In this document: piece by piece, positions 32,604 through 42,073 of the stretch
Numbering within the stretch: position 1 is the first letter of the stretch
Layout: each line of letters starts with the position of its first letter
Virus record (IMG/VR): IMGVR_UViG_3300021424_000044
Location: 1-54,408 of that record
Source: a virus
Length of the DNA stretch: 54,408 nt
Strand: one strand, 5' to 3'
Position numbers and translations under genes: made by a program
The notes under the pieces: generated by a model
What the model saw: only the letters and a program-made list of their open reading frames with translations
What the model was told of the DNA's origin: nothing
Databases searched by the model: none

Positions 32604-33923
32604 ATGGATTACGACAAGAACGCAGTGGTTAAGTTGGACACCGACGGCTCCGTTTTGAAGTGCGCCAAGGGTGCTGACGCAGAGGGCTGCGGCTACAGCA
32701 TGGGCGCCAAGGTTTGCGCAAAGTGCGGCGCCATGCCCGTTCAGATGAAGGCCATGCCGATGGATGACGACGAGGAAATGGACGACCAGGAAGAAATGGT
32801 TGATGCCGAAGACGAAGATGACGAAGACGCGGTCGAAGAGGATGCGGACGAGGATGACGGCGAGGAAGACGACATTGATGCCAAGACCATGATGCAGGAC
32901 GAGGACGAGGACGAAGACGAAGAGGAAGAGGAAGAGGAAGAGGAAGAGGAAGAGAGTTCCGAACTTGAGGAAATGAAATCTCGTCGTCTAAGAAACATGG
33001 GCTACAAAACAGCCGATGTTGGCGCTCGTGGTTACCTGTGCGCAATTGACCGTAAGGTTTACCCAGGTGGTCAGCCAGTTTGTGACGACTGCGTCGGCGG
33101 ATGCATGGCCGAAAAGGGTATGCCAGGTCTGCTTCATGTTGAAGGTATTGCGGAAGACATGTTTGACGGCAAGGTTTTGGACTCTGGCTATTCAGCAGAA
33201 GCCGACATGTTTGTCGTTGACGTTGAGGCCAAGGATGGTCGCGCCGTTGAGGTGTTCGTTGACGGAACCAGTGCAGAAGTATTGGGCTGGCACAAGTTGG
33301 ACGGAAGTGCGTTTGAGCAGAAGTCGCTTGTTGACGAGATGATGCTCATCGACTTCAACGACGCCGCCGAAATCGCAGTCAAGTCGATTGAGGGCAACGT
33401 TGTGGCTGTTGAGCCAGATGTGTTCGAAGGGTTTGACGCATACGCAGTTGAAATCGACGGCATTGACGGTAAGTCATATGACGTGTTCGTTTCTCTTGAT
33501 GGCGAAGTCCTTGGCTACGACAAGTACGAGGAAGAGGATGCACAAGACATCGAAGCAGAGGCTGCAGAAATTGCATTGAAGCGCGCCTTCACAGACGAAC
33601 AGCGAACAAGCATGGCCAAGGAGGGAACTGCCCTTCCAGATGGCTCTTATCCAATTGGCAACAAGGAGGACTTGTCGAACGCGATTCAGGCTTTTGGTCG
33701 CGCCAAGGATAAGTCTGCCGCCAAGCGCCACATCATCAAGCGCGCAAAGGCGCTGGGTGCTGAGGCAATGATTCCAGCAAACTGGGTTGCTGGGGCCAAA
33801 GCCGATACGGGCCAGTCCGTGGGGGCTGACGGAGAAGCAGTTGACTCGGAGTTCATGTCACAATTGCTTGAATTTGAGTTGCTCAATGCCGAGGTTGAAG
33901 AAAACCAAACCCCAGAATCGTAA
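32604..33923 (+). CDS. Acidic head protein with zinc-ribbon, PepSY-like repeats and a phage C-terminal module
   Basis: Protein of 439 residues. C20, C29, C38 and C41 form a zinc-ribbon-like N-terminus; residues about 53-118 are a very acidic Asp/Glu tract; a second Cys cluster (Y-L-C-A-I-D then C-D-D-C-V-G-G-C) lies near 145-170. Two beta/alpha units with A-A-E-I-A-V-K and V-F-V-S-L-D-G-E-V-L-G-Y resemble PepSY repeats. Residues about 330-395 have F-T-D-E-Q-R-T-S-M-A-K-E-G-T-A-L-P-D-G-S-Y-P and R-A-K-D-K-S-A-A-K-R-H-I-I-K-R-A-K-A, a module frequent in actinobacteriophage head or structural proteins. The strong ribosome site and position suggest an abundant capsid-internal or scaffold-like protein. 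Function is not established. Confidence 0.65.
   Translation: MDYDKNAVVKLDTDGSVLKCAKGADAEGCGYSMGAKVCAKCGAMPVQMKAMPMDDDEEMDDQEEMVDAEDEDDEDAVEEDADEDDGEEDDIDAKTMMQDEDEDEDEEEEEEEEEEEESSELEEMKSRRLRNMGYKTADVGARGYLCAIDRKVYPGGQPVCDDCVGGCMAEKGMPGLLHVEGIAEDMFDGKVLDSGYSAEADMFVVDVEAKDGRAVEVFVDGTSAEVLGWHKLDGSAFEQKSLVDEMMLIDFNDAAEIAVKSIEGNVVAVEPDVFEGFDAYAVEIDGIDGKSYDVFVSLDGEVLGYDKYEEEDAQDIEAEAAEIALKRAFTDEQRTSMAKEGTALPDGSYPIGNKEDLSNAIQAFGRAKDKSAAKRHIIKRAKALGAEAMIPANWVAGAKADTGQSVGADGEAVDSEFMSQLLEFELLNAEVEENQTPES
32898..32954 (+). repeat. Low-complexity GAG/GAC repeat encoding an Asp/Glu run
   Basis: Tandem GAG/GAC/GAA codons encode an uninterrupted acidic run inside the acidic head protein. The purine-only repeat is prone to slippage and could vary between related phages. 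Confidence 0.85.
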
Positions 33924-33949
33924 TCCGATTCCAGAAAAAGGCGCCTGCC

Positions 33950-36900
33950 ATGCAGGAACGTAAAGTATTAATTGCGCGCGTCATAAAGAGCGCTCGGGTT
34001 TTGCCTACATCGAAAGATACGCCGCAAGAGCGCATATCGAAATTTGTAGAGGCACAGAAGCAGGTTGTCGCGTACCCGTTTTCGCCAGAACTTTCGGTGA
34101 AGGCACTCGGGCAAGCACTCAAAAACAACAAGGACCCTTCTGCCGACAACAAGGAAAAACGCAAAAAGGCAGAATCCAATTTCACTCGTATCGGTGTTGC
34201 TGTTTTTGACCCAGATGCGACACCCAAAAAGGGCCAATACTTTGAGATAAGACCTCGCAAAGTAAATCAAGACGGACAACTTGGCGATGTGCCGAATGTT
34301 GGTTGGCTTGACCCACGAAAGACGGTCAAACCAGAAGATTTGGTTAACCAGGGCAAGAAGTTTCTAGCGTCGAAAAAGGGACCATCTGTAAGAAAGGTTC
34401 CAGCCAAGAAAAACCCGCGCACTGGACAAATGGAAGTTAAGGCGCTGGGCAGAACAATCGGCAGGGCCGCTGGGAACATCGGGCAAGCAGCCGCAAGGGC
34501 GGCTGGGGTTCTCGTTGATGCTGACGGCAAGTTCAGATGCCCGCCAGGAGTTCCAGCGGCCAATCAATTTACGGATGAAGTTGGAAGCAACTGTTTTGAT
34601 TTTTCCCCATTGGTAGCCCGAGCGTTGGTGAAAATCGCTGAAAAGTTTGGACATCAAATGATGGAAAAACTTAGCAAAGTTAATAACGCAACCCCCTTTG
34701 AGCGGAATGACGATTATCAACTTGTCCTGCGTAGTAGTGGCGGAAGACTCCGTGGCACAGTCCTTGGTCCAGAGAAAGAAAGACTTCGCGGAACACTTCT
34801 TGGTCCTGATGGAAAACCAATACCGCCGACACCACCACCGCCGCCAGCAACACCAATTGAGCCTTTTGATTTGATTGAGCGCGAACTTGAGATAGCAGAA
34901 AGAGACCTTGCAAGAATTGCTGGTTCTGGAGAAATAATTGACCCAGACACCTATGAAGAAAAATTTGAAGAAGCGTTTCGCGCCGCATACCCAGAATTGA
35001 CTGACGAAGAAATCAAGTCGCTTGCCAAAATCGCATCAGAGCGTGAGCGCATGAGAGATAAATTACGCGCAGAGCAGAGAAGCGCACTGGACCTAATAAG
35101 GTCGCTTGGAATAGACGTTGACGAAAGTGACCCAGTGTCAGTTCAAAGAGGAATAGCGCTGGCGTTGTTGAAAATGAAAGAGATGGGCTGGGATATCGAC
35201 CTTGACTCATATTTTGGTGAAGGATTTTCCGAAAATCCAGAGCGAGCATTACTCGCATACAGGAACACCATCGCAAATATGGCTTTGGATGGGACGCTTG
35301 ATGCGGTAAGGCAGGGGATAATTCACGGGATGAGCCCAGCCGATTTAGAGGTACTGCAAAGAAAATACGGGTCAAAATTTGAAGAAATGTTGGTGCAGGG
35401 GATAGTTGATGGCTCCAACCCTTCTGAAATTTTCCCTGATGACGAAAAAGCACAACAGTTGCTTGCCATGGGTCAAAGGTCTCTCGCCAAGGCTCAACAA
35501 TTTGAGACTGGCACCCTTTTGCAATTGATAAATGCAAGGCAAGAGAACCCCGAACTTACGCAAGATATAAAAAGTATTGTTCATGTTGCTTACGACCCCA
35601 GTGACCCGTTTTTTGGGGGGATGAGTATTGACGAAAAGGGCAATTTGCAGTTTCAGATGAATCTCGGCGGAATGTTACTGCTACACCCAGCCGCGTCGTT
35701 GTCGGATTCGGATTCATTCCTGTATGAACCAACTGGGACCGCTGGAACAGAAATAGAAAAATTGAAAAGAATAGGCGAAGTTGTAAGCGCGGAAAATAGG
35801 CACCGCCTGCTTGATTCATACATGGGGGGCCTAACGACATTTGCAGAACAAATATCTAAAATCCGCAACGGCGAAGGCTACATGACGCAGAGTCTCAACG
35901 ATTCATTTGGTGGTATGGCGCTTGGCCAATTCGTTGCTTTTCATGAACTGACGCATGGGCGCCAACTTTCCATGGCAAGGGAGATAATCAAGTCAAGAAA
36001 CCCTGGAATGTCAAACAGTGAGGCTATGGCACTGTTGGGTCAAATGATTTTTCAGGGCAGAAAATTCACGGATTCAAGAGGTGTTGACTTCGATTACGGA
36101 ACAATGATTACCGACCCGCAAGTGATGCTCACCGCATGTGCGAACATGAGGGAAATAGTTCATCACTTAATCGACAATAAAGTCGGAGGTACATACGGTC
36201 CCTCGCATTACTATTCCACGTTTTACTTAAACGAGGTCATGAGCAAAGCCAATAATTATTCTGACGTGAGCGACCTAAGAGACAGTCTCGTTATGCGGAA
36301 GCGAGAATTGGAGGCCGCAGGAAAAAACGAAGAAGACGCAGAATACAAGGGTCTGATTATGGCTATAGGGCGTATTGACGGTGTCCTAGCAAGTGCCACC
36401 GATGACGAAGACGCCCTATTAAAGATGCGCAGACAAGTAAACGAAATGGCTCAAGTTACATATTTGGAAATGCAGGCAGACCTTTCGGCTGCAGTGAAAT
36501 TCGGGCTCATAAAAGAAACTCCAGAAATAAAGGCATTCCTGGCTCCGCTATCGCTTGGCCAAGACCTCCCAGAAATAAAAAAGAATATTGTGCCGCCGCC
36601 GCCGCCAGCACCGCCTGGCCCACCACCAACGAGGCGAGATAAGTTGAGGGAATTGGCAGGGATAGGTAAACGAGCAAGAAAAATTTCGATGATGGACTTG
36701 CGAGACATGGTTGAGGGAATCGCTGACATAGATGAAGCCACTGATAAAACTGGTGGTCTTTCTGCTCACGACAGGACTCTCATGTCGGCAGGTATGGCGT
36801 CAGCCGCAAAATTTGATAGTAGGGGCTCTGCATCCAGATGGGGCAAACAAGTCAGAGACGCTGTGTTGCGCGACATGACAGAAAAACATCGTGAGGTGTT

Positions 36901-39900
36901 GGAATCTGAATGGCGTGAACTTTTCGATGTTAAAAACCCAATAGCAGAAGACGGAACAAACCAGTCCATATTGGACCATAGGCTGATTATGGGTGGTGTT
37001 GACGACTCCTGGCTCTCAAATGAAATAGAAAATGGCTTCATTCCATTGGTAGAAGTTGTTGGTGAATCCAAACTTCCGAATTCTGTGGCTGCTGAAATAG
37101 TTATACCTGGTGGCGCCATTAGCGAATTTGGCGAGGAAATGAAGGGGAGAAGAATAGAAATCAGAACACATTTCACTGGGGTCATCAAATCCGACGACAA
37201 CCTTGGTTCCTCAGATTCCATTACAAATCCAATTGACAATCAAAGATTGATTGTCGCCGTACCAGAGGGGTATTCGGGCCTTCCCGACTACACGCCAGGA
37301 ACAGACAAAAGCGAAATTGGCTCGATAATTCTTCCCCCTGGGGAAATAGAAATTGTTGGTGTTAGGGATGACGGTGTCGCAATTGGCCGCGTAACGTCGC
37401 AGCGAAGCGCCGACGATATTATCGACGCAAAACGCCAAGAACTTAAAGCATTTGACGACAAAAAAACTGACATTGGCGAAAAAATAACAGTCAGAAAAGC
37501 CATAAATAGGCTTGAAAGACAACAAGAGACCCGCAGACTTTCTGCGCTTCGTTCCGCTGGTAATACCGCTCGCGCATTACCAGATGAAGATAGAACAAAA
37601 CTTCCATCAGCAAAGTCGAGCAAAACACGCGACGTACTTGAGCGCCTCAATGCCGTTGGAATTAAATTTGGCATCAGCAGCAAAAAAGACAGGGAGAGAA
37701 AACGCAAGGAGCGATTGTCCAGGGTTGGCGGAGATAATGCGCGTGTCGGGATGAGCGTTAGAACAGACACGTATGAATTCGAAAGTCCAGAAGAGTCGCA
37801 GGTGAGGGTTTCGAAAAGCATCGATAGGGCTGTAGAACTAATTAAAGAGGGCAAACTTCCTGGACTGGCGCCAGAAGTTGCAGAAATCATGAAGGACAAA
37901 TCCCCAGAAGAAATTAGAGCCATTCTTGTTGCTTCCGCACGTTCGTTTGTCGATGGACTTGATAAGAGACCGCGATTTAGGGTGCGTGGAACAAGGGTCC
38001 GAGACGTAAAGGACGCCAGAGAAATACCGTTACTTGGATTCTTGAAAACTGGTGTTTACAAAACCACCTATGATGCTGACGCAACTGGTGTCGCGGCGGC
38101 ATCCGATGTGGGAAGGAGGGCGGAGTATGAGATTCTGCTTGGTTTACCAGAGGGGGCCGATGAATCCCTGAGGCCAGCACATGGCTTCATGACGCATAGA
38201 GACCAAATTGAGTTTGAGGACGAGTGGGCAAAAGCACAGATTGACGCTGCTGAAAAACGGTCGCCAAACGCCGTTTCGTTTAGAGACCCAAGCGTTATCC
38301 CGCCAGCATCTGGCTCCAATAACAAACTCAAGGATGCTGACGGCAAACTGAGGGCTGTTGACTCATTGCCATATCAGTATGGTGACAGCGAAATAGTGTT
38401 GAGAACCGACGCGGCCAATCGTTCTGTCGGAACAATGGGTGACTCGCTAAATGGCTTTAGGACCCCATTCCAACTTGATGGCTCATCCACCGATGATGAA
38501 TTATTGGAGTCTTTTATTCTCAATAGGGGTTCTGCGGCTGACAAGGGCGATATTACCGCTTCAGAACAAAGACGAATTGCAAACCTGTTGAATGCCGCAG
38601 TCGGCAAAAATCACGCACACACCACCGACTGGACGGAAGATGGTGGGGTTCCACAAAGGGATTATGTAGAAGCAGTTGTTGCTGGTTCTTTTGATATGAG
38701 CGACGTGGAAGAAATAAAAATTTCCAAGGGCTTCCAAGATGCAGAAATAATGCCGTTTGCAAAAGTTGACGCTCAAAATGTCGGGGGTGATGAGGTGGTT
38801 GAATTATTGCAAGACGTACTCCCACAAAAAGATATAGATGAGGTTAAAAAACTTATTTCATCTCCACAAACAGACCCAGACAAAAAGCGCCTTGCTGAGG
38901 ACATTAAGCAATTAATCGCGGCGAGACTCCAGTTGGTAAGAGAAAGAAGTGGCAGAAGGCAAGTGCGCGCACGAGTTGCACAACATTCATCGGATGGCAA
39001 TGTTCCCAAGGTTACTTTCTTGAATCCTGATGGAATAAACATTGATGACCCCAGGACCTTCAAGAGAACAATGGACGCCGTCGGTATGGGCGAAGAGCAC
39101 GAAATAGACGACATCGTCAAATATGCAACCGCAAAAGCCATCCGTGAAAGACTTTCTGGCTCTGGCATTTCTGTTGACGACGATGCATCATTCGCTGCCC
39201 TGAAGCCAAAACCAGTTATATCTGTTGCCAATAATAAACCAGCACTTCGCTCCAGTGGCGCCGCGACACCAAAAACAAGAACGCAAATACTTTCCGAACT
39301 GACAAGTTCGGGGAATAAGCCAGACTATGCCCCAATAGGTTCTCGTTCACTACAGATGATGGACGAGGCAAAAAAGAGGCGAGAAGAACTATCCCAAATA
39401 CTTGATTCGGCAAGAATGATAACCCCCAATTTTGAAGAAGATGAATTGAGCGAAGTTCTCAACATGGCCGACAAGACTTTTGCTTGGGCAGATGAGGAAC
39501 TTATTGCATCCTTAAGACAATTACGAAATCGCCCTGGTCTCTCAGATGCTGGTAGAAAGAAAATTGACCGCGCATTACAAGAACTACAACAAAGAAAAAA
39601 GGAATTTGTTGCAGCGGGTGAACGAGGATTTGTTCCAGGGATTCGCAGAAGCGGCGCCGACAAAAGCCGACGCCTCGCAAGGCGTTCTGAATCTGCCGCT
39701 CGCAGAATGGAATCTGGTGACCCAGCACAAATAGCCCGAGGTTTGAGAGACATTCGCAGCGCAAGAATGAGCGCCGAGGGGAGGGAGAACACCACCCGAA
39801 TCGCCCAAAACCAAGTTATCCGAGGGAGTGGTTCAAGGTCTGCTTTCAGGACAAGGGGTGTTGGCGCCTCACTTCGTTCTTCTGGTGCCACAAGAAGTGT

Positions 39901-40963
39901 GGATGACAAACTTTCCGAAGGGCCAAGAAACCTTCAGTATGGAACAGACTCACAAAATTTGCCGCGCGTGGCGACGGCGGATGAATTGGAAAAGCGATTT
40001 GGGAATTCCACAAAGGCTCACAGAAAATATTTTCGTCAATACGGCGTAAAACTCGTGGGCAACATACCCGATGACCCAGTTGAAAGAGAAACTTACTACG
40101 CGTCTTTGCAAGCGTTGGATGATTTATTTAAAAACGTAGACCATAAACAACTGTTGAAAGGACTCAAATTTAAGGTAAGAGTTAATTCTTTTGTAACAAA
40201 GGGTGGCGAGGGACCATTTGGAGAATTTTCAAGGGTAAAAAGAATATTTGCAGATTATGGAAAAGATAAAATCCAAATGAGCATCTCAACTGACAGAATT
40301 ACCAAAAACGCAAAAGAACTTCACGACGATTCGCTCAGGTATCGTTTTGTTGACCCGATGACAAACCAAATGTTGTCTTCCTTTGTGAACAGACTTTACA
40401 TAAGTCCAGAAAGACTTAAAGGCTCAAATGGCTCCCAAGAAGAAATAGCAAGAAGGCTTGCGTATGCATGTGCAGTTCACGAATTTGGACACTTCCTTGA
40501 TTTTGCAGCGGTCAGAAAGGAAGATAGGACAAGAATGAGGTCCCTTCTTGGTGAAGGAGTATTTGGTGAAAGGGACTTGGCAACCGAAGAACTCGGCGCC
40601 TATAGAACAGCGCGTTTAGTTGAGCAATTGAATCAGATGCCGTCTGTGTCTTCGTACGGAGTATCAAGCCCACAGGAAAAACTCGCAGAGGCGTTCACCG
40701 CCTGGTTCTTGTTTTCCAAACGACCAGATATAGCGATTAATGGCGACCTTTCGCTAAGCGATAAAGAAAGGTCGCAACCAATATCAGGAACAATTGGCGG
40801 ATTTGCCAAACCAGTTGTTGAACTCTTGCTGGAAGAATTGGGACCAAGAGTCAAATCCGCTAAACAAAACAAAAACGATGATGATGATGATGATGATTTG
40901 CCACCACTTGTCGCCATGTACGCCCTGTTTCCGTTTATGATTGAAGATGGTGGAAAAGCGTGA
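33950..40963 (+). CDS. Giant polyvalent protein with two zincin-like metallopeptidase sites
   Basis: Protein of 2337 residues. N-terminal beta/alpha region (1-150), then an Arg/Ala-rich amphipathic stretch L-G-R-T-I-G-R-A-A-G, then a paired-Cys module (residues 195-216: R-C-P-P-G and F-T-D with C215). LRSSG-type motifs are at 260, 1200, 1766 and 1975. H-E-L-T-H (665-669), followed about 175 residues later by Y-L-E-M-Q-A-D-L, and H-E-F-G-H (2177-2181), followed by K-L-A-E-A-F-T-A-W-F, are two HExxH zinc sites with plausible third ligands. Several Pro-rich linkers occur (near 295 and 880). The C-terminus is Asp-rich. It may process head or host proteins. The gene ends overlapping the next start. 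Confidence 0.8.
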   Translation: MQERKVLIARVIKSARVLPTSKDTPQERISKFVEAQKQVVAYPFSPELSVKALGQALKNNKDPSADNKEKRKKAESNFTRIGVAVFDPDATPKKGQYFEIRPRKVNQDGQLGDVPNVGWLDPRKTVKPEDLVNQGKKFLASKKGPSVRKVPAKKNPRTGQMEVKALGRTIGRAAGNIGQAAARAAGVLVDADGKFRCPPGVPAANQFTDEVGSNCFDFSPLVARALVKIAEKFGHQMMEKLSKVNNATPFERNDDYQLVLRSSGGRLRGTVLGPEKERLRGTLLGPDGKPIPPTPPPPPATPIEPFDLIERELEIAERDLARIAGSGEIIDPDTYEEKFEEAFRAAYPELTDEEIKSLAKIASERERMRDKLRAEQRSALDLIRSLGIDVDESDPVSVQRGIALALLKMKEMGWDIDLDSYFGEGFSENPERALLAYRNTIANMALDGTLDAVRQGIIHGMSPADLEVLQRKYGSKFEEMLVQGIVDGSNPSEIFPDDEKAQQLLAMGQRSLAKAQQFETGTLLQLINARQENPELTQDIKSIVHVAYDPSDPFFGGMSIDEKGNLQFQMNLGGMLLLHPAASLSDSDSFLYEPTGTAGTEIEKLKRIGEVVSAENRHRLLDSYMGGLTTFAEQISKIRNGEGYMTQSLNDSFGGMALGQFVAFHELTHGRQLSMAREIIKSRNPGMSNSEAMALLGQMIFQGRKFTDSRGVDFDYGTMITDPQVMLTACANMREIVHHLIDNKVGGTYGPSHYYSTFYLNEVMSKANNYSDVSDLRDSLVMRKRELEAAGKNEEDAEYKGLIMAIGRIDGVLASATDDEDALLKMRRQVNEMAQVTYLEMQADLSAAVKFGLIKETPEIKAFLAPLSLGQDLPEIKKNIVPPPPPAPPGPPPTRRDKLRELAGIGKRARKISMMDLRDMVEGIADIDEATDKTGGLSAHDRTLMSAGMASAAKFDSRGSASRWGKQVRDAVLRDMTEKHREVLESEWRELFDVKNPIAEDGTNQSILDHRLIMGGVDDSWLSNEIENGFIPLVEVVGESKLPNSVAAEIVIPGGAISEFGEEMKGRRIEIRTHFTGVIKSDDNLGSSDSITNPIDNQRLIVAVPEGYSGLPDYTPGTDKSEIGSIILPPGEIEIVGVRDDGVAIGRVTSQRSADDIIDAKRQELKAFDDKKTDIGEKITVRKAINRLERQQETRRLSALRSAGNTARALPDEDRTKLPSAKSSKTRDVLERLNAVGIKFGISSKKDRERKRKERLSRVGGDNARVGMSVRTDTYEFESPEESQVRVSKSIDRAVELIKEGKLPGLAPEVAEIMKDKSPEEIRAILVASARSFVDGLDKRPRFRVRGTRVRDVKDAREIPLLGFLKTGVYKTTYDADATGVAAASDVGRRAEYEILLGLPEGADESLRPAHGFMTHRDQIEFEDEWAKAQIDAAEKRSPNAVSFRDPSVIPPASGSNNKLKDADGKLRAVDSLPYQYGDSEIVLRTDAANRSVGTMGDSLNGFRTPFQLDGSSTDDELLESFILNRGSAADKGDITASEQRRIANLLNAAVGKNHAHTTDWTEDGGVPQRDYVEAVVAGSFDMSDVEEIKISKGFQDAEIMPFAKVDAQNVGGDEVVELLQDVLPQKDIDEVKKLISSPQTDPDKKRLAEDIKQLIAARLQLVRERSGRRQVRARVAQHSSDGNVPKVTFLNPDGINIDDPRTFKRTMDAVGMGEEHEIDDIVKYATAKAIRERLSGSGISVDDDASFAALKPKPVISVANNKPALRSSGAATPKTRTQILSELTSSGNKPDYAPIGSRSLQMMDEAKKRREELSQILDSARMITPNFEEDELSEVLNMADKTFAWADEELIASLRQLRNRPGLSDAGRKKIDRALQELQQRKKEFVAAGERGFVPGIRRSGADKSRRLARRSESAARRMESGDPAQIARGLRDIRSARMSAEGRENTTRIAQNQVIRGSGSRSAFRTRGVGASLRSSGATRSVDDKLSEGPRNLQYGTDSQNLPRVATADELEKRFGNSTKAHRKYFRQYGVKLVGNIPDDPVERETYYASLQALDDLFKNVDHKQLLKGLKFKVRVNSFVTKGGEGPFGEFSRVKRIFADYGKDKIQMSISTDRITKNAKELHDDSLRYRFVDPMTNQMLSSFVNRLYISPERLKGSNGSQEEIARRLAYACAVHEFGHFLDFAAVRKEDRTRMRSLLGEGVFGERDLATEELGAYRTARLVEQLNQMPSVSSYGVSSPQEKLAEAFTAWFLFSKRPDIAINGDLSLSDKERSQPISGTIGGFAKPVVELLLEELGPRVKSAKQNKNDDDDDDDLPPLVAMYALFPFMIEDGGKA
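34532..34597 (+). other. Paired-Cys module, copy 1 (in 2337-residue protein)
   Basis: Encodes residues 195-216 with F-R-C-P-P-G, then F-T-D and a final C; the equivalent element in the 686-residue protein reads S-R-C-P-E-G, G-G-R-F-T-D and C. It sits where the Asp/Gly calcium-loop-like module sits in the other large proteins, after an Arg/Ala-rich amphipathic stretch. Confidence 0.6.
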
Positions 40964-41415
40964 AGTCAATACTTGTTGGAAAACTTGAAAAAACGAAGGT
41001 TTATTACGTCGTTGATTCAATACACAAAAATGCTGACTGCATTCTGGTCGGCCAACTAGGCGATACCAAGGTGACAAATTTCTGGGAATTTATTGACTGG
41101 AATAAAAACATTCAAAAAATAACGAATACTAATTTTCACGATTACCTCTGGAATGGACATCAGTCCAAATCGGGTCCGCACTGGTATTCTGTTTTTGTCG
41201 AGAAATCTTTGCCAGTCGACCAAAATCTTCTTGATGGCACAGTTGTCAATGAGGATGTCTTGAGAAGGCGCCCCAAAGTACTCGAATACGAGAACAGAGC
41301 AATTGACTTCATGGTTTCACTTCAATCACAGGTCCCATCATCGAAGACGATGCAACACTGGGCGACAAGAAGAGTAAATAGGAAAAGAAAAAAGCGTGGC
41401 AAGAATTATGAATGA
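40960..41415 (+). CDS. Protein of unknown function in the polyvalent gene run
   Basis: Protein of 151 residues starting at GTG 40960, overlapping the stop of the giant gene (GTGA). It is beta/alpha with aromatic patches (F-W-E-F-I-D-W-N-K-N and H-W-Y-S-V-F-V-E-K) and a strongly basic C-terminus (R-R-V-N-R-K-R-K-K-R-G-K). The N-terminus M-K-S-I-L-V-G-K-L may be paired with the short N-terminal domains of its neighbours. The basic tail suggests nucleic acid binding. No family is recognised. Confidence 0.65.
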   Translation: MKSILVGKLEKTKVYYVVDSIHKNADCILVGQLGDTKVTNFWEFIDWNKNIQKITNTNFHDYLWNGHQSKSGPHWYSVFVEKSLPVDQNLLDGTVVNEDVLRRRPKVLEYENRAIDFMVSLQSQVPSSKTMQHWATRRVNRKRKKRGKNYE

Positions 41416-42073
41416 GCGTTACGAATTCAAAGCGCCACAAGATGTCATTTTTGACCTTCCACAGGAAAGAATCACTGGAGATATTCTTCGCGGTTATGGC
41501 CCAAGAAGAGGAAACTTGGAAAGACTTTTGCGCTACTGGCGACCAATCATGCGCAAGCCAGGGGGCTTTAGACGTTGTCGTATTATCCTGGCCGACCATC
41601 CAGAACTGTATCCGTTAAACAACATTTGCGCTTGGCTACACCATGAAACTACAGGACTTTGGCCAAACGAAGGTTGCCATCACCCTGGCATGAAAAATTG
41701 CAAAGGAAAATTAAAGAAAAGAAACTGGACAAATAGGGAGTTTTTGTCTCGACTAAAAAGGCCAATTCGTGCTCCTGGAAAACTTGCGCGAAGCGCGGGC
41801 AAGGACAAGCCGCTTGGGAAGTCTGCCAACTATTTGGAAGTAGACGAGTTTTATTCAGAAAAAGTTTGGCGAGCCACGATTGATGAGGAAGCGCCAATTA
41901 TTACTGGCGGAGACCAAAAGTACGCCATGACTGTTCTTAAGGAATTCATGGATGCAGAGCCAGATTTCGTAAAGTATCTTCGTGACGACAACAACTGGGA
42001 AATAGAGGGCGAAGATGATGCTGGCATGCCAGCAAAGGCTGCTTATATTGCCCAGAAATGTTGTGGTGGATGA
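41408..42073 (+). CDS. Cys/His-rich protein of unknown function
   Basis: Protein of 221 residues from ATG 41408, overlapping the upstream gene by 8 bases; a GTG 12 bases earlier is less likely. The N-terminus has D-I-L-R-G-Y-G-P-R-R-G-N-L-E-R-L-L-R-Y-W-R-P, then C-R-I-I-L-A-D-H-P-E-L-Y-P-L-N and C-A-W-L-H-H-E-T-T-G-L-W-P-N, and C-H-H-P-G-M-K-N-C-K: two His and several Cys close together that may bind zinc. The rest is basic, ending in C-C-G-G. It is an unrecognised but phage-like head-region protein, likely a structural or DNA-contacting component. Confidence 0.65.
   Translation: MNERYEFKAPQDVIFDLPQERITGDILRGYGPRRGNLERLLRYWRPIMRKPGGFRRCRIILADHPELYPLNNICAWLHHETTGLWPNEGCHHPGMKNCKGKLKKRNWTNREFLSRLKRPIRAPGKLARSAGKDKPLGKSANYLEVDEFYSEKVWRATIDEEAPIITGGDQKYAMTVLKEFMDAEPDFVKYLRDDNNWEIEGEDDAGMPAKAAYIAQKCCGG

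Noticed and set aside
32741-32998. Minus-strand frame encoding a long Ser run
   Set aside because: It is the antisense of the Asp/Glu run in the acidic head protein; the Ser run is an artefact of the repeated GAG/GAC codons.
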